64,000 bases of DNA, taken from Deltaproteobacteria bacterium. GTDB lineage: Bacteria; Desulfobacterota; Desulfomonilia; Desulfomonilales; Desulfomonilaceae. Both the position numbers and the translations under genes were made by a program. The stretch covers positions 1 through 64,000 of the forward strand of contig JAJYDQ010000005.1 in the NCBI GenBank assembly GCA_021777225.1, read 5' to 3'. The notes below the pieces were generated by a model. That model searched no databases. It was not told where the DNA came from and was given only the letters and a program-made list of their open reading frames with translations. This document shows positions 54,389 to 63,925 of this stretch, piece after piece; within the stretch, counting starts at the first letter, position 1; each line of letters begins with the position of its first letter.

Positions 54389-55474
54389 ATGACCGCTCGC
54401 ATCCATAATTTCAACCCTGGTCCTGCAGCGTTGCCGCTAATCGTACTAGAAGAAACCCGTGAAGCCATGTTGGATTTCAAGGGTTCAGGTATGTCCATCG
54501 CTGAAGTTAGCCATCGCTCGACCGTTTTTGAAGATGTCGTTAACCACTCCGTATCACGAGTCAAACGTCTGCTCAATTTGAGTGAAGACTACAAAGTTCT
54601 TTTTTTACAGGGAGGAGCGAGTCTCCAGTTCAGCATGGTTCCCATGAACCTTATTCCTCAGGGTATGGCCGCCAACTACATCAACACTGGAACTTGGGCT
54701 ACAAAGGCCATAAAGGAAGCCGAGATCCTTGGCAAATCCTGCACGGTTATTGCCTCCAGTGAAGACCGGAATTTCAGCTACATACCAGAAAATTATCATG
54801 TGTCAACAGAAGCCGCTTACCTTCATTACACCTCCAACAATACCATTAAGGGAACTCAGTGGAATTCAGCCCCGAAGGCCGGCGGAGTTCCACTCGTTTC
54901 TGATATGTCTTCAGACATCTTCAGCCGCCCCTTTGTTCCTGATCCTTTTGGCTTGATCTACGCGGGCGCTCAAAAGAACCTTGGTCCGGCGGGGGTAACA
55001 CTGGTAATCATTCGTGAAGACATGTTAGAGAGGTGTCCCAAGAATATTCCAACCATGCTGCGTTACTCGACGCATGCGGAAAAGAATTCCCTGTACAATA
55101 CTCCGCCATGTATATCTATCTTTATGGTTAGCTTAGTCCTCAAATGGATAGAAGAAACCATCGGCGGACTCGAAGCCATGGATCGCCGTAACAGACAAAA
55201 AGCTACGATGCTATATGACTACATGGACAGCAGTGATTTTTACGTTGGAACTGCAGATAAGAACAGCCGATCTATGATGAATGTGACCTTTCGCCTGAAG
55301 TCGGAGGAACTGGAGAAGAAGTTCATCGCCGAATCCGCCAAGAATTCATTGGGTGGGCTAAAGGGACATCGTTCCGTAGGCGGTTGCAGGGCCTCAATTT
55401 ACAATGCTATTGAACCCGAATCAGTCAAGGCCTTAATCGATTTTATGAACGAATTCGCTAGAAAGAATGGTTAA
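54389..55474 (+). CDS. serC: Phosphoserine aminotransferase
   Basis: 361 residues with AGGAGG upstream. The N-terminus FNPGPAALPLIVLEE and the PLP-binding segment YAGAQKNLGPAG (Schiff-base Lys) identify SerC, and GGLKGHRSVGGCRASIYNA near the C-terminus is typical. It converts 3-phosphohydroxypyruvate and glutamate to phosphoserine and 2-oxoglutarate. It is followed six bases later by serA, so the two steps of serine synthesis form one operon. Confidence 0.95.
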   Translation: MTARIHNFNPGPAALPLIVLEETREAMLDFKGSGMSIAEVSHRSTVFEDVVNHSVSRVKRLLNLSEDYKVLFLQGGASLQFSMVPMNLIPQGMAANYINTGTWATKAIKEAEILGKSCTVIASSEDRNFSYIPENYHVSTEAAYLHYTSNNTIKGTQWNSAPKAGGVPLVSDMSSDIFSRPFVPDPFGLIYAGAQKNLGPAGVTLVIIREDMLERCPKNIPTMLRYSTHAEKNSLYNTPPCISIFMVSLVLKWIEETIGGLEAMDRRNRQKATMLYDYMDSSDFYVGTADKNSRSMMNVTFRLKSEELEKKFIAESAKNSLGGLKGHRSVGGCRASIYNAIEPESVKALIDFMNEFARKNG

Positions 55475-55480
55475 CTCGAT

Positions 55481-57109
55481 ATGCGTTCCAAGATTTTAGT
55501 AGCCGATGAGATTCACGAAAACGGGCTTGCAATTCTGCTGTCAACCCCAATGCTAGAAGTGGATCAAAAGGTTGGTTTGACTGCTGATGAGCTACATGCT
55601 TGTGTTCCGAATTATGACGCAATCGTGGTGGGAGAAACAACAGCAGTTCAAAAGGATCTGCTTAAGCTCGCCCCCCAGCTCAAAGTCATAGCGAAAGCCG
55701 GCGCTGATGTAGACAACATCGATGTTCAGGAAGCGACTCGCAGAGGCGTAATAGTGATGAACGCGCCGTCGAGTCACGTCGTTTCCGCAGGCGAACACAC
55801 CATAGCTCTTCTTATGGCCGTCCATAGGCATTTGCCGATAGCCGTGGAGTCTATGAAACAGGGTAAATGGGAGAAAAAGAAATTTCAGGGTCGAGAGATG
55901 GCCGGCAAAACCTTGGGAATAGTTGGGTTCGGCAAGACGGGAGCCCTTGTAGCCCGATACGCTTCAAGGGGACTCCGCATGAATATTTTAGTTTATGACG
56001 GAATTGTAACATCCGACATGATAAAACAACATGGATTTAGACCTGTTTCATTGCCTGAACTTTATGAGAAGTCCGATGTAATCTCGTTACATGTTCCTTT
56101 AAATCCCGACACGAGAAACATGCTCAACGAGAAGATCTTCAATTCGATGAAAACAGGAGTAATTATCATAAATACCGGAAGAGCGGGCTTGATCCAAGAA
56201 AGTGCGCTATTGGCCGCCCTGGACAGTGGCAAGGTCGCAGGGGCGGCCGTGGATATTCACTCGGAACTCTATCTTCAACACGGGCGACTGTTGAATCATT
56301 CAAAAGTAATATGCACTCCGGACCTTAGTGTGGCCACCGATGAGGCCCAAGCCAATGTATCACGATCAATAGCCGAATCCCTTAGGGATTATTTCCAAAA
56401 TGGGAGTTTGGGAAATGCCGTAAATGTGGCGGTTGTTGACCCGGTCCTTCGATCAAAGATTGGCCCTTATATTGAACTCGCCAGACGTCTTGGAATGTTT
56501 GTAGCGGGGTTGTCATCTGGAAACGCCGTCAAGATTGAGATAGGATATCGAGGGGAATTAGTGGGCTGGGATCTAAGGCCTATGACGACAGCGGTGTTGA
56601 TGGGATTTCTAAATGTCTTTAAAGGATCGGACGTTAACCTGGTGAACGCCAACTTTGTCGCCGAAGAGGCTGGAATACAAGTCCTCGAAACAATCCTCAA
56701 AGAATCTGTCGATGGTCGACCATCCATTACCTTGCAGGTTTTTTCGAAGCAAGGAAGCCTTGTTAAGATAGAAGGTGCGCTGATTCGGAGATTTGGGGAT
56801 GAGCCTCGAATCATAGGTATAAATGAATTCGTCACTGAAGCGGTTCCTGCAGGGCCGATGCTGATTGTCAAGAATGAGGACATTCCAGGAATGATTGCAG
56901 GGATTTCCGGCATTTTGGCCCAGAGGAACGTAAACATTGCGCAAATGAACCTGTCCCGAAATTGCGCAGGCGGTACGGCGATATCAATAACAAATCTTGA
57001 TTCTCCAGCGGATGACATTACATTGGAACAGATTAGAAGCATTAATGGTATACTGAATGTTCATCAAATAATTATCGACGGTTTACCCGAATTAAAAATA
57101 TGCAGTTGA
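55481..57109 (+). CDS. serA: D-3-phosphoglycerate dehydrogenase-like, catalytic dyad altered
   Basis: 542 residues, the length of the long PGDH type. Domain order: N-terminal substrate domain with NAD-binding GIVGFGKTG (147-154), an ASB-type intervening domain, and a C-terminal ACT domain (PGPMLIVKNEDIPGMIAGI). The catalytic Arg is present (Arg234 in NTGRAGLIQE). The Glu and His of the usual relay are not: D-V-F-x-x-E-P reads D-I-H-S-E-L-Y and T-P-H-L-G reads T-P-D-L-S (Asp281). Annotation as SerA follows from serC-serA order and overall fold; activity may be changed or lost (see findings). Confidence 0.85.
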   Translation: MRSKILVADEIHENGLAILLSTPMLEVDQKVGLTADELHACVPNYDAIVVGETTAVQKDLLKLAPQLKVIAKAGADVDNIDVQEATRRGVIVMNAPSSHVVSAGEHTIALLMAVHRHLPIAVESMKQGKWEKKKFQGREMAGKTLGIVGFGKTGALVARYASRGLRMNILVYDGIVTSDMIKQHGFRPVSLPELYEKSDVISLHVPLNPDTRNMLNEKIFNSMKTGVIIINTGRAGLIQESALLAALDSGKVAGAAVDIHSELYLQHGRLLNHSKVICTPDLSVATDEAQANVSRSIAESLRDYFQNGSLGNAVNVAVVDPVLRSKIGPYIELARRLGMFVAGLSSGNAVKIEIGYRGELVGWDLRPMTTAVLMGFLNVFKGSDVNLVNANFVAEEAGIQVLETILKESVDGRPSITLQVFSKQGSLVKIEGALIRRFGDEPRIIGINEFVTEAVPAGPMLIVKNEDIPGMIAGISGILAQRNVNIAQMNLSRNCAGGTAISITNLDSPADDITLEQIRSINGILNVHQIIIDGLPELKICS

Positions 57110-57170
57110 TTACGGGAAACGCGGACAAATTTTCAACCGTGGTCAGACTCATCAAGAAAGGCGATAACTT

Positions 57171-58460
57171 TTGAGCACTCTCGTAGTTGTAGGCGCCCAA
57201 TGGGGTGATGAAGGCAAAGGCAAGATTGTAGACCTGTTAACCAGTAGAGCGGACGTAGTAGTCCGTTTCCAGGGGGGTAATAACGCGGGCCATACGCTAA
57301 AAGTCGGGGGTGAGCAGGTAATTGTCCATTTGATTCCATCCGGGATCCTTTACCCGAATATTACGAATATCGTCGCTAATGGTCTGGTCGTAGACCCCTC
57401 CGTGCTCCTTCAGGAAAAGGTCGAACTTCGAGAGAAGGGACATTTTCAGAAGGATAGCCAACTGCTCCTTTCTGATCGCTCTCAGGTTATTATGCCTTAC
57501 CACAAGATTATAGACATGGGTCGTGAAGAATTTCTGGGAAAGGCTAAAATTGGAACTACTGGTCGAGGTATTGGACCAGCTTATGAAGACAAAGCTTCGC
57601 GCGTGGGAATAAGAATTGGAGATCTTATTAGACCGGCGACCTTCAGAGAACGAGTATACGCTGCTTTAGATGAAAAGAATTTTCTCATTGAAAGACGGTT
57701 TCGGAGACCAAAACTCAATCCGGAAGAGATTGTACAGGAATATCTTGCGTACGGGGAAAAGCTGGAGCGACATATTGCCGACACGTCTATCGCTCTTCAA
57801 AATTTTATCGCCGGAGGTAGACACGTTTTATTCGAAGGAGCGCAAGGGACCCTACTCGATATAGATCATGGCACCTACCCGTTCGTAACCTCATCAAACG
57901 TGGTGAGTGGAAACGCCTGCTCCGGCTCGGGAATCGGTCCCAACTTGATCGAAAAATGTTGGGGGGTTGTGAAAGCCTATACCACCAGAGTTGGTCAAGG
58001 GGCGTTTCCGACTGAGTTGACGGATAGACTGGGAGAAAATCTTCGTGAAAAGGGCGGCGAGTACGGCGCTACAACGGGGAGACCACGGCGCTGTGGATGG
58101 CTGGACATGGTCATTGTGAACCATAGCGTTCGACTCAATGGTTTGACTGGTATAGCCCTAACCAAGATGGACGTCTTGACGGGGATATCACCGATTAAGA
58201 TAGCCACAGGATACGAACTGGACGGCAAAGATCTTGACCATGTTCCATCGGACATAAATGATTTTGGTCGAGTTAAACCTTGTTATAGGGAAGTGAAGGG
58301 CTGGGATGAGCCATTGTCTGATTGCAGGTCCTTTGATGACTTACCGAAAAATGCTCGCGATTACGTTGAAATGATTGAACATTTATCAGGTGTTCCAGTC
58401 ACTTTGGTTTCCATTGGACCAGCTCGCGAGCAGAGCATACTAAGAAAAACACCGTTTTAA
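57171..58460 (+). CDS. purA: Adenylosuccinate synthetase
   Basis: 429 residues from a TTG with AAAGG 10 bases upstream. Signatures: GAQWGDEGKGKIVD (GTP-binding glycine-rich loop), QGGNNAGHT (IMP-binding His), GTTGRGIGPAYEDKASR, and TRVGQGAFPTEL. It converts IMP, aspartate and GTP to adenylosuccinate in AMP synthesis. It is the last gene of the serC-serA-purA run, 61 bases after serA. Confidence 0.96.
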   Translation: MSTLVVVGAQWGDEGKGKIVDLLTSRADVVVRFQGGNNAGHTLKVGGEQVIVHLIPSGILYPNITNIVANGLVVDPSVLLQEKVELREKGHFQKDSQLLLSDRSQVIMPYHKIIDMGREEFLGKAKIGTTGRGIGPAYEDKASRVGIRIGDLIRPATFRERVYAALDEKNFLIERRFRRPKLNPEEIVQEYLAYGEKLERHIADTSIALQNFIAGGRHVLFEGAQGTLLDIDHGTYPFVTSSNVVSGNACSGSGIGPNLIEKCWGVVKAYTTRVGQGAFPTELTDRLGENLREKGGEYGATTGRPRRCGWLDMVIVNHSVRLNGLTGIALTKMDVLTGISPIKIATGYELDGKDLDHVPSDINDFGRVKPCYREVKGWDEPLSDCRSFDDLPKNARDYVEMIEHLSGVPVTLVSIGPAREQSILRKTPF

Positions 58461-58580
58461 TCGTTGGAGACCATTATTTAAACGACGTTCTCTTTCAAAA
58501 GACAGTAGACCCTGAGAATGAGGTTTAAAGACTTCTCGCTCAATTGGAAGAGTCCCGATTGAAATAGATATGCACTAACG

Positions 58581-59819
58581 CTAATAATGGGACTCAAAAC
58601 TTAACGGATTGTCTGTGTGCAAAAACTGAACCTTGATTTTGTCGCCAGCTTTAAAAGGCGCCTTTTCAGTCGGCAGAATCATGAGGCCATCGGCCATGAC
58701 CATCGAACGCAAAGACCCCGAGCTTTGAGTTCCGGTTGAGACTGCAAACCTGATCCCATCTTTTTCGAATAATTTGCATCTCACAAGATGAAGTCTGCCT
58801 GGGGACACCTTGACATCCTGGGCCAACTCCGCATCCAGTAACGGCCTAAAAAGATTTTTCCGTCCCATCATTTTGAGCAGGGCCGGTCGCACAAATTGTT
58901 CAAACGAAATCATTGCGGACGTGGGATTACCAGGCAATCCAAAGACCGGTTTGGTTCCAATTGTTCCAAAAACTAGAGGTTTTCCGGGCTTCATCGCTAC
59001 TTTCCAGAATTTCACCTTCATGCCGACTTCTGTTAGAGTATCCTTGACGAGATCATATTTTCCTACGGATACGCCACCGGAAGTTAGAATCACGTCGGCC
59101 CTCAGGCCATCTCTCAATCTTGCCCGGAGATCTTCAATGTTATCTGAAGCTATCCCCAAAGAGAGCGGAATGGCCCCACAATCGAGTACTTGAGCAGCAA
59201 GACTATAAGTATTTGAACAAACAACCTTGCCACTGGTGAATGGTTCATCCAGATCAACAAGTTCATCGCCTGTGGAAAGAATGGCTACAACTGGTCGCTG
59301 ATAAACATAGACGTATGCGTGACCCAAGGTGGATAGCATGCCGACTTCAGGCGGTCTTATTAAATCGCCGCACTTAAAAACAGTCTCGCCGGCGCGGACA
59401 TATTCCCCGCCAAATCTTATGTGCGCATTGAATCCAGGATCAGTAAGGCAAACCATAAAATCGCCTTCACGCTCGGTATCTTCAACCATAATTACAGTGT
59501 CGGCGCCATTTGGGATAAGACCGCCAGTCATTATCCTGACCGCCTGCCCGGATTCTAATGTACCTGTAAAGGGTTTTCCCGCAGGTGATTCTCCAACTAC
59601 CTTTAAACGAACGGGCTTTGATGAATTCGCGCCTGCAATGTCCTTGTGCTGTACGCAATAACCATCCATGGCCGAGTTGTCGGCTGCCGGAACATCACGA
59701 ACAGCCTCGACATCCTGAGCCAAAACCCTGCCCAGCGCTTCCAGGATAAATAGTCTCTCTCGTCCTAAAACAGGAATTTCTTCCAGAACTTTTTGTTGAG
59801 CTTCTCCAATAGGTAACAT
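58581..59819 (-). CDS. moeA: Molybdopterin molybdenumtransferase MoeA
   Basis: 412 residues. Signatures: EALGRVLAQDVEAVRDVPAADNSAMDGY, MTGGLIPNGADTVIMVEDTE, STGDELVDLDEPFTSGKVVCSNTY, TSGGVSVGKYD, and GLPGNPTSAMISFEQFV. It inserts molybdate (or tungstate) into molybdopterin adenylate. An anaerobe would need it for formate dehydrogenase and similar enzymes, but none is in the window. The gene converges with purA and is followed by no obvious partner. Confidence 0.94.
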   Translation of the reverse strand: MLPIGEAQQKVLEEIPVLGRERLFILEALGRVLAQDVEAVRDVPAADNSAMDGYCVQHKDIAGANSSKPVRLKVVGESPAGKPFTGTLESGQAVRIMTGGLIPNGADTVIMVEDTEREGDFMVCLTDPGFNAHIRFGGEYVRAGETVFKCGDLIRPPEVGMLSTLGHAYVYVYQRPVVAILSTGDELVDLDEPFTSGKVVCSNTYSLAAQVLDCGAIPLSLGIASDNIEDLRARLRDGLRADVILTSGGVSVGKYDLVKDTLTEVGMKVKFWKVAMKPGKPLVFGTIGTKPVFGLPGNPTSAMISFEQFVRPALLKMMGRKNLFRPLLDAELAQDVKVSPGRLHLVRCKLFEKDGIRFAVSTGTQSSGSLRSMVMADGLMILPTEKAPFKAGDKIKVQFLHTDNPLSFESHY

Positions 59820-59893
59820 ATCAGACGCGTCCCCGTTTATAAAAATAGAGCTATACGTTCAACCTACGCTTTTAGCCCCAGTTTGAAGTTAGA

Positions 59894-60850
59894 TTAACAA
59901 TTTAAGCAATTCGGCGGTTTTTGTCCCATAAGCCCTGCGTTTAGGTTTTTAACCGCAAGCTTACCCATAGCGATTCTGGTTTCAATTGTGGCGCTTCCTA
60001 TATGCGGAGTGAGGACGGTGTTGTTGAGTTCCGCCAAGCCCTCAGCTAGCTTGGGCTCTTTTTCGTAAACATCCAGGCCGGCCCCAGCGATTTTCTTTGC
60101 TTTAAGAGCGTCCACTAGGGCGTTCTCATTGATTACAGGGCCCCTTGAGACATTTATTAGGAATGCCGATGGTTTCATCAGGTCCAGTTCATTTGCTCCT
60201 ATGAGACCTCTGGATTGGTCATTCAATAATACGTGTATAGAGACAAAATCAGATTCCTTTAATAAAGTTTCCAGATCAACGTATTTTGCGCCGAGTTGCA
60301 ATTCTTCATTCTCAGGGATACGCTTACGGTTGTGATATAGGATCGGCATCCGAAATCCTTTCGCTCTGCGGACGACTTCTTTACCAATTTGACCAAGGCC
60401 GATTATCCCTAGGGTCTTTCCTGTCACTTCAGATCCCAGAAAACTAAACGGCGCCCAAGGTCCCCACTTTCCTGAGCGGGTTCGGCCATCCCCTTCAACA
60501 ACCCGACGCGCAACCGCCAATATAAGTGAAAAAGCCAGGTCAGCCGTCGCGTCCGTAAGGACTCCAGGTGTGTTGGAAACCCTTATCCCTCTTGCTGTGG
60601 CCGCCGGCACATCGATGTTGTCGTAGCCCACTCCAAAATTTGCTATCATTTTCAGGCCCGGGGCGCAATCCATCAGCTCAGCGTCGATTCGGTCCGAAAT
60701 TGTGCAAAGTAATCCTTCTTTGTCCTGGATCTTGTCCAGGATATCGGCACGGGACATGGGAAAGTCGTTGGGATTCACAACTAGGTCATGCGCCGGTCTT
60801 AATGGGGCCAGAATTTCCTCGCTCAATCTTGCAGTCACAAGCGCTTTCAT
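59894..60850 (-). CDS. D-isomer-specific 2-hydroxyacid dehydrogenase (glyoxylate/hydroxypyruvate reductase-like)
   Basis: 318 residues from the ATG at 60850 with GAGGA eight bases upstream. Signatures: NFGVGYDNIDVPAATARGI, GIIGLGQIGKEVVRRAKGF (NAD(P)-binding), NVSRGPVINE (catalytic Arg), LDVYEKEP (catalytic Glu) and LTPHIGSAT (catalytic His). It is close to GyaR-type glyoxylate and hydroxypyruvate reductases. With its complete His-Glu-Arg triad it is a useful internal comparison for the altered SerA next door. A single leftward gene, 75 bases upstream of moeA in the same direction. Confidence 0.9.
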   Translation of the reverse strand: MKALVTARLSEEILAPLRPAHDLVVNPNDFPMSRADILDKIQDKEGLLCTISDRIDAELMDCAPGLKMIANFGVGYDNIDVPAATARGIRVSNTPGVLTDATADLAFSLILAVARRVVEGDGRTRSGKWGPWAPFSFLGSEVTGKTLGIIGLGQIGKEVVRRAKGFRMPILYHNRKRIPENEELQLGAKYVDLETLLKESDFVSIHVLLNDQSRGLIGANELDLMKPSAFLINVSRGPVINENALVDALKAKKIAGAGLDVYEKEPKLAEGLAELNNTVLTPHIGSATIETRIAMGKLAVKNLNAGLMGQKPPNCLNC

Positions 60851-60924
60851 AGTCAGTTTCCTCATCTACAAAAAACAATGATCAAGAGCATAGAGAATGC
60901 GATTTAGACACATGATATTACAGT

Positions 60925-61297
60925 TTATCGGAAATTTGCGAAACATGGCAAGTCCGAAGGCCCGACCAGCCTGTCGTAGAAAGTTGAAACTCGATTGAGC
61001 TTGTCCAGGGTTGCCTTATTGTCGGGCTTTGCCAATGTTGTGAGGATTTCCACCGCCGCCTCAAAAGGGAAAAGTATGCGATCTTTAAAAGCTTCAAATC
61101 TGGTTGTCGCCTCTTTCGAAACAGTATGGTCGATCTTTATGTGAGGGTTTAGAAATTTGCAAGCATTTCTATGAAAAGCAATGACGGGCCTTTTAATCCC
61201 ACTTATTGATTTCGTCCAGCAGTTGGCTCAGTTTTGGGTAAATGTTTGTTTGTTCATATCTCGACACGCTACATATCCAGTGGTTGACGGACTTCAT
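60925..61297 (-). pseudogene. Frameshifted ORF of unknown family
   Basis: A 34-codon ORF (ATG at 61297, stop at 61193) reads MKSVNHWICSVSRYEQTNIY and then PKLSQLLDEINKWD. A second open frame, displaced by +1 and without its own start codon, continues at once (GIKRPVIAFHRNACKFLNPH ...) through clearly helical sequence (FKDRILFPFEAAVEILTTLA) to a stop at 60925. Joined, they give about 125 residues. I infer a decayed gene or a single-base error. Confidence 0.4.
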
Positions 61298-61341
61298 CCA
61301 ATCAATACATTAGTTCGAAAGGACCGTCAAAACATGACACG

Positions 61342-61812
61342 TTGAAAACGCGTTTCAATTTGCAAATGACTGAAACGCGGAAACAAACTCTTGGTTATCG
61401 CGGATATCTCAGACCTATTTTTAAGGCTGGTCTCAGATACCACCCCACTAGGCTGAAAGTTTGGGTAGATGACCAGGAACCCGTCACGGGTGAGATGGTA
61501 ATGGTCCTTAAAACTCGCTATTATGGGGGTCTTTTAATATTTGATGAAGAAGCCCGCCCGAACTCCGGCTTTTTTCTTGTCCGTGTCTTTCCACATGGAA
61601 CACTGAAGTCTGTTTTAAAATACGGAGTAGCGGGTTTGACTCGACGAATTTGTCGATTTCACGAGGTGATTCGTTTGAAGGGATTGAGTGTGAGGATAGT
61701 GTCTCAGTCCAAAATGCCGTTACAGGTTGACGGCGATCACTGCTGTTGGACACCGGCGGAAATAAAGATGCATCCATGTTTGGTTCCAATAGTAGTTCCT
61801 TCGATGGCTTGA
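61342..61812 (+). pseudogene. N-terminally truncated diacylglycerol-kinase-like protein (remnant)
   Basis: 156 codons from a TTG without a good ribosome binding site. The sequence matches the second half of lipid/diacylglycerol kinases (YegS/DgkB type): a central LKVWVDDQEPVTGEMVMVLKTRYYGG and the family's end segment LSVRIVSQSKMPLQVDGDHC ... EIKMHPCLVPIVVP. The N-terminal ATP-binding half with the GGDGT motif is absent, and I see no trace of it upstream. It is therefore most likely a remnant, though a stand-alone C-terminal domain cannot be excluded. Confidence 0.6.
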
Positions 61813-61845
61813 CCTACCCGTCAGTTGGTCACAAATTGTTTGAAT

Positions 61846-62928
61846 TCATATGCTTGCGTTTAAAAGCATTATGCCTGCGGCAAGGCCAAACAATGTGTTG
61901 GCGGCCCAAGCGGCCACGACAGGAGGAATATAGCCCCCATGCCCCAATGCAATGAACATGGTATGGAGGATCCAATAACTGAATGCGATCACAAGTGACC
62001 CTGCCAGTCCTATAGCGACTCCGCCGCCCCTGGGTCCAATGCGCACTGAGAATGGGACACTTAAAGCCGCCATTATTAGACACACAAGCGGAAACGCTAT
62101 TTTGTCATGCCAATCAACCAGATAGCGGGTTGGTGTTCGTCCTTCCGCGTTTAATTGGTCTATAAGTTCTCCCAGTTGGGTGAGATTCATTTCCTTTGTG
62201 GGTGTTTCCCCCTTTTGGAAATCCCCCGGGGTTTTGTTTAATGGCCCTCTCATGGAAGGAATCACGTCTACAACGAACTTGCCATCTGGCTTCTTGATCG
62301 TGCGATTGACCCCATAGAAAGTCCATTGATCCTTCCACCATCTTGCCTTATCCGCAAAAAGCTTTTCAACGAAATTGAAATCGGGGTCCCAGCGCACGAT
62401 CGAAATTTTTTCCAAAGTATTGCTTGGCTTGTCAAATTTTCTGATGTGAGTGATCGAATCTGGCCCCTTGAGCCATATCTGGTCGAAATGTACAAAAGTA
62501 GTTTGTTTTTTACCGGCTATCTCAACATTTTGAATGTATTCACTATGACGGTTTGACCACGGAATAATGGTCTCATTGGCAAAAAACATTACAACGGACC
62601 CTATTAAGCCAACCAGGATCAATGGCCGGGCTATGCTGATAGCGTCAATGCCCCCAGCCTGCATGGCTATCAATTCCGAATGCTTGGCCATTGTCAGAAG
62701 CGAAAGCATTCCCGCCAACAAAATGGCCATTGGAAGAGTGAAAAAAAGATAACCCGGTATTTTGACAAGAAAATATTTCAGCATCAACATACCCGGAGGA
62801 TTATATTGAAAATAATATTTTATCTTGTCTGTGATTTCTATCAGCAGGAAAACGAAAACAAAGACAGTGAGGCAGATGACGAATATTTTGAAAAACTCTC
62901 GTATAATGTATCTGTCAAGAATCTTCAA
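61846..62928 (-). CDS. lptG: Lipopolysaccharide export permease, LptG/LptF family
   Basis: 360 residues from a TTG. Six membrane spans flank a large periplasmic beta-jellyroll domain (about 105-265). The N-terminus ILDRYIIREFFKIFVICL is typical of LptG/LptF, and the segment LPMAILLAGMLSLLTMAKHSELIAMQAGG carries the coupling-helix region that contacts the LptB ATPase. It helps to extract LPS from the inner membrane and pass it to LptC/LptA. Its partner lptF is not adjacent. It follows the epimerase gene by 25 bases in the same direction. Confidence 0.9.
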   Translation of the reverse strand: MKILDRYIIREFFKIFVICLTVFVFVFLLIEITDKIKYYFQYNPPGMLMLKYFLVKIPGYLFFTLPMAILLAGMLSLLTMAKHSELIAMQAGGIDAISIARPLILVGLIGSVVMFFANETIIPWSNRHSEYIQNVEIAGKKQTTFVHFDQIWLKGPDSITHIRKFDKPSNTLEKISIVRWDPDFNFVEKLFADKARWWKDQWTFYGVNRTIKKPDGKFVVDVIPSMRGPLNKTPGDFQKGETPTKEMNLTQLGELIDQLNAEGRTPTRYLVDWHDKIAFPLVCLIMAALSVPFSVRIGPRGGGVAIGLAGSLVIAFSYWILHTMFIALGHGGYIPPVVAAWAANTLFGLAAGIMLLNASI

Positions 62929-62953
62929 AGCGGTTTTGGCCCATATAGTTTCA

Positions 62954-63925
62954 TTAACCAGTTGATCCTACGAGGCGTGATTGGAGCAACCAGTCGTTTT
63001 TCAATAGATACCTGGCTGTGCGTCGGATACCTTCTTCTATAGACACTTGGGGCTCGAAACCCGCTGATCTAATTTTGGTAATATCAAGATGAACAAATGG
63101 ACTGTCTCCAATCCATCCTCTTGAGCCGCCAGTATAACGAAACTCGACGTCTTTGAGTCCCATTTCTTCGACTACTATTGACGCCAACCGTGTGACATTC
63201 ATGAAATCTTCATGGCCCAGGTTTAATACAACCTTGGGCTCGTGAATTTTCTCCAGGGCAAGAAAAATACCCCTAATCCCATCCTGGACATGAAGATATG
63301 ATTTCCTCTGGGCGCCGTCACCAAGGATCTCAAGTTCCTTAGGGTTGGACTTGAGCTTCCTTATAAAGTCATATACCACGCCGTGGGAGTATCTTTCTCC
63401 TATCCAGGAAACAAACCGGAACATGTAGCTACGGGTTCCAAAATATTCGCTATAAGCCTGGATCATGGCTTCAGCGGCCAACTTGGAAGCCCCATAAAGT
63501 GACGTTTGCAGTGGAGCGTAAGTCTCCGGGGTAGGAAAAACGTCCGGTTCACCATACACCGTAGCGGAACTGGTAAAGACGAGTTCCGGAATTTCGTTCA
63601 TTCTAACGGCCTCAAGTACATTATGAGTACCGATTATGTTTTGTTGGAGATCGACACGAGTTTTGGCTTTACCGCCTCGGACATCCGCATTTGCAGCGAG
63701 ATGGAATACCAATTCTACATCCTTCATTGAGTGGACGAGCTTCGGGTAATCGAGAATATCACCAATTACCAACTGCAGTCGATCATGGGCCGATCCGGAC
63801 TCTAAATGACGTTCAAATCCAGTGGAAAGGTTATCGTAAACCACGACATCGTAATCTCTGCGAATAAGTTCATCAACGATATGACTGCCTATAAAACCTG
63901 CTCCACCAGTGACAAGGGCCTTCAT
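62954..63925 (-). CDS. NAD-dependent nucleotide-sugar epimerase/dehydratase
   Basis: 323 residues with AAAGG six bases upstream. Extended short-chain dehydrogenase features: GGAGFIGSHIV (residues 7-17, NAD-binding), DNLSTGFERHLESG, SSATVYGE and YGASK (catalytic Tyr and Lys). The sequence resembles UDP-glucose 4-epimerase and related UDP-sugar epimerases. It likely provides a sugar nucleotide for LPS or exopolysaccharide, which fits with lptG directly downstream in one operon. Exact substrate specificity cannot be read. Confidence 0.87.
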   Translation of the reverse strand: MKALVTGGAGFIGSHIVDELIRRDYDVVVYDNLSTGFERHLESGSAHDRLQLVIGDILDYPKLVHSMKDVELVFHLAANADVRGGKAKTRVDLQQNIIGTHNVLEAVRMNEIPELVFTSSATVYGEPDVFPTPETYAPLQTSLYGASKLAAEAMIQAYSEYFGTRSYMFRFVSWIGERYSHGVVYDFIRKLKSNPKELEILGDGAQRKSYLHVQDGIRGIFLALEKIHEPKVVLNLGHEDFMNVTRLASIVVEEMGLKDVEFRYTGGSRGWIGDSPFVHLDITKIRSAGFEPQVSIEEGIRRTARYLLKNDWLLQSRLVGSTG

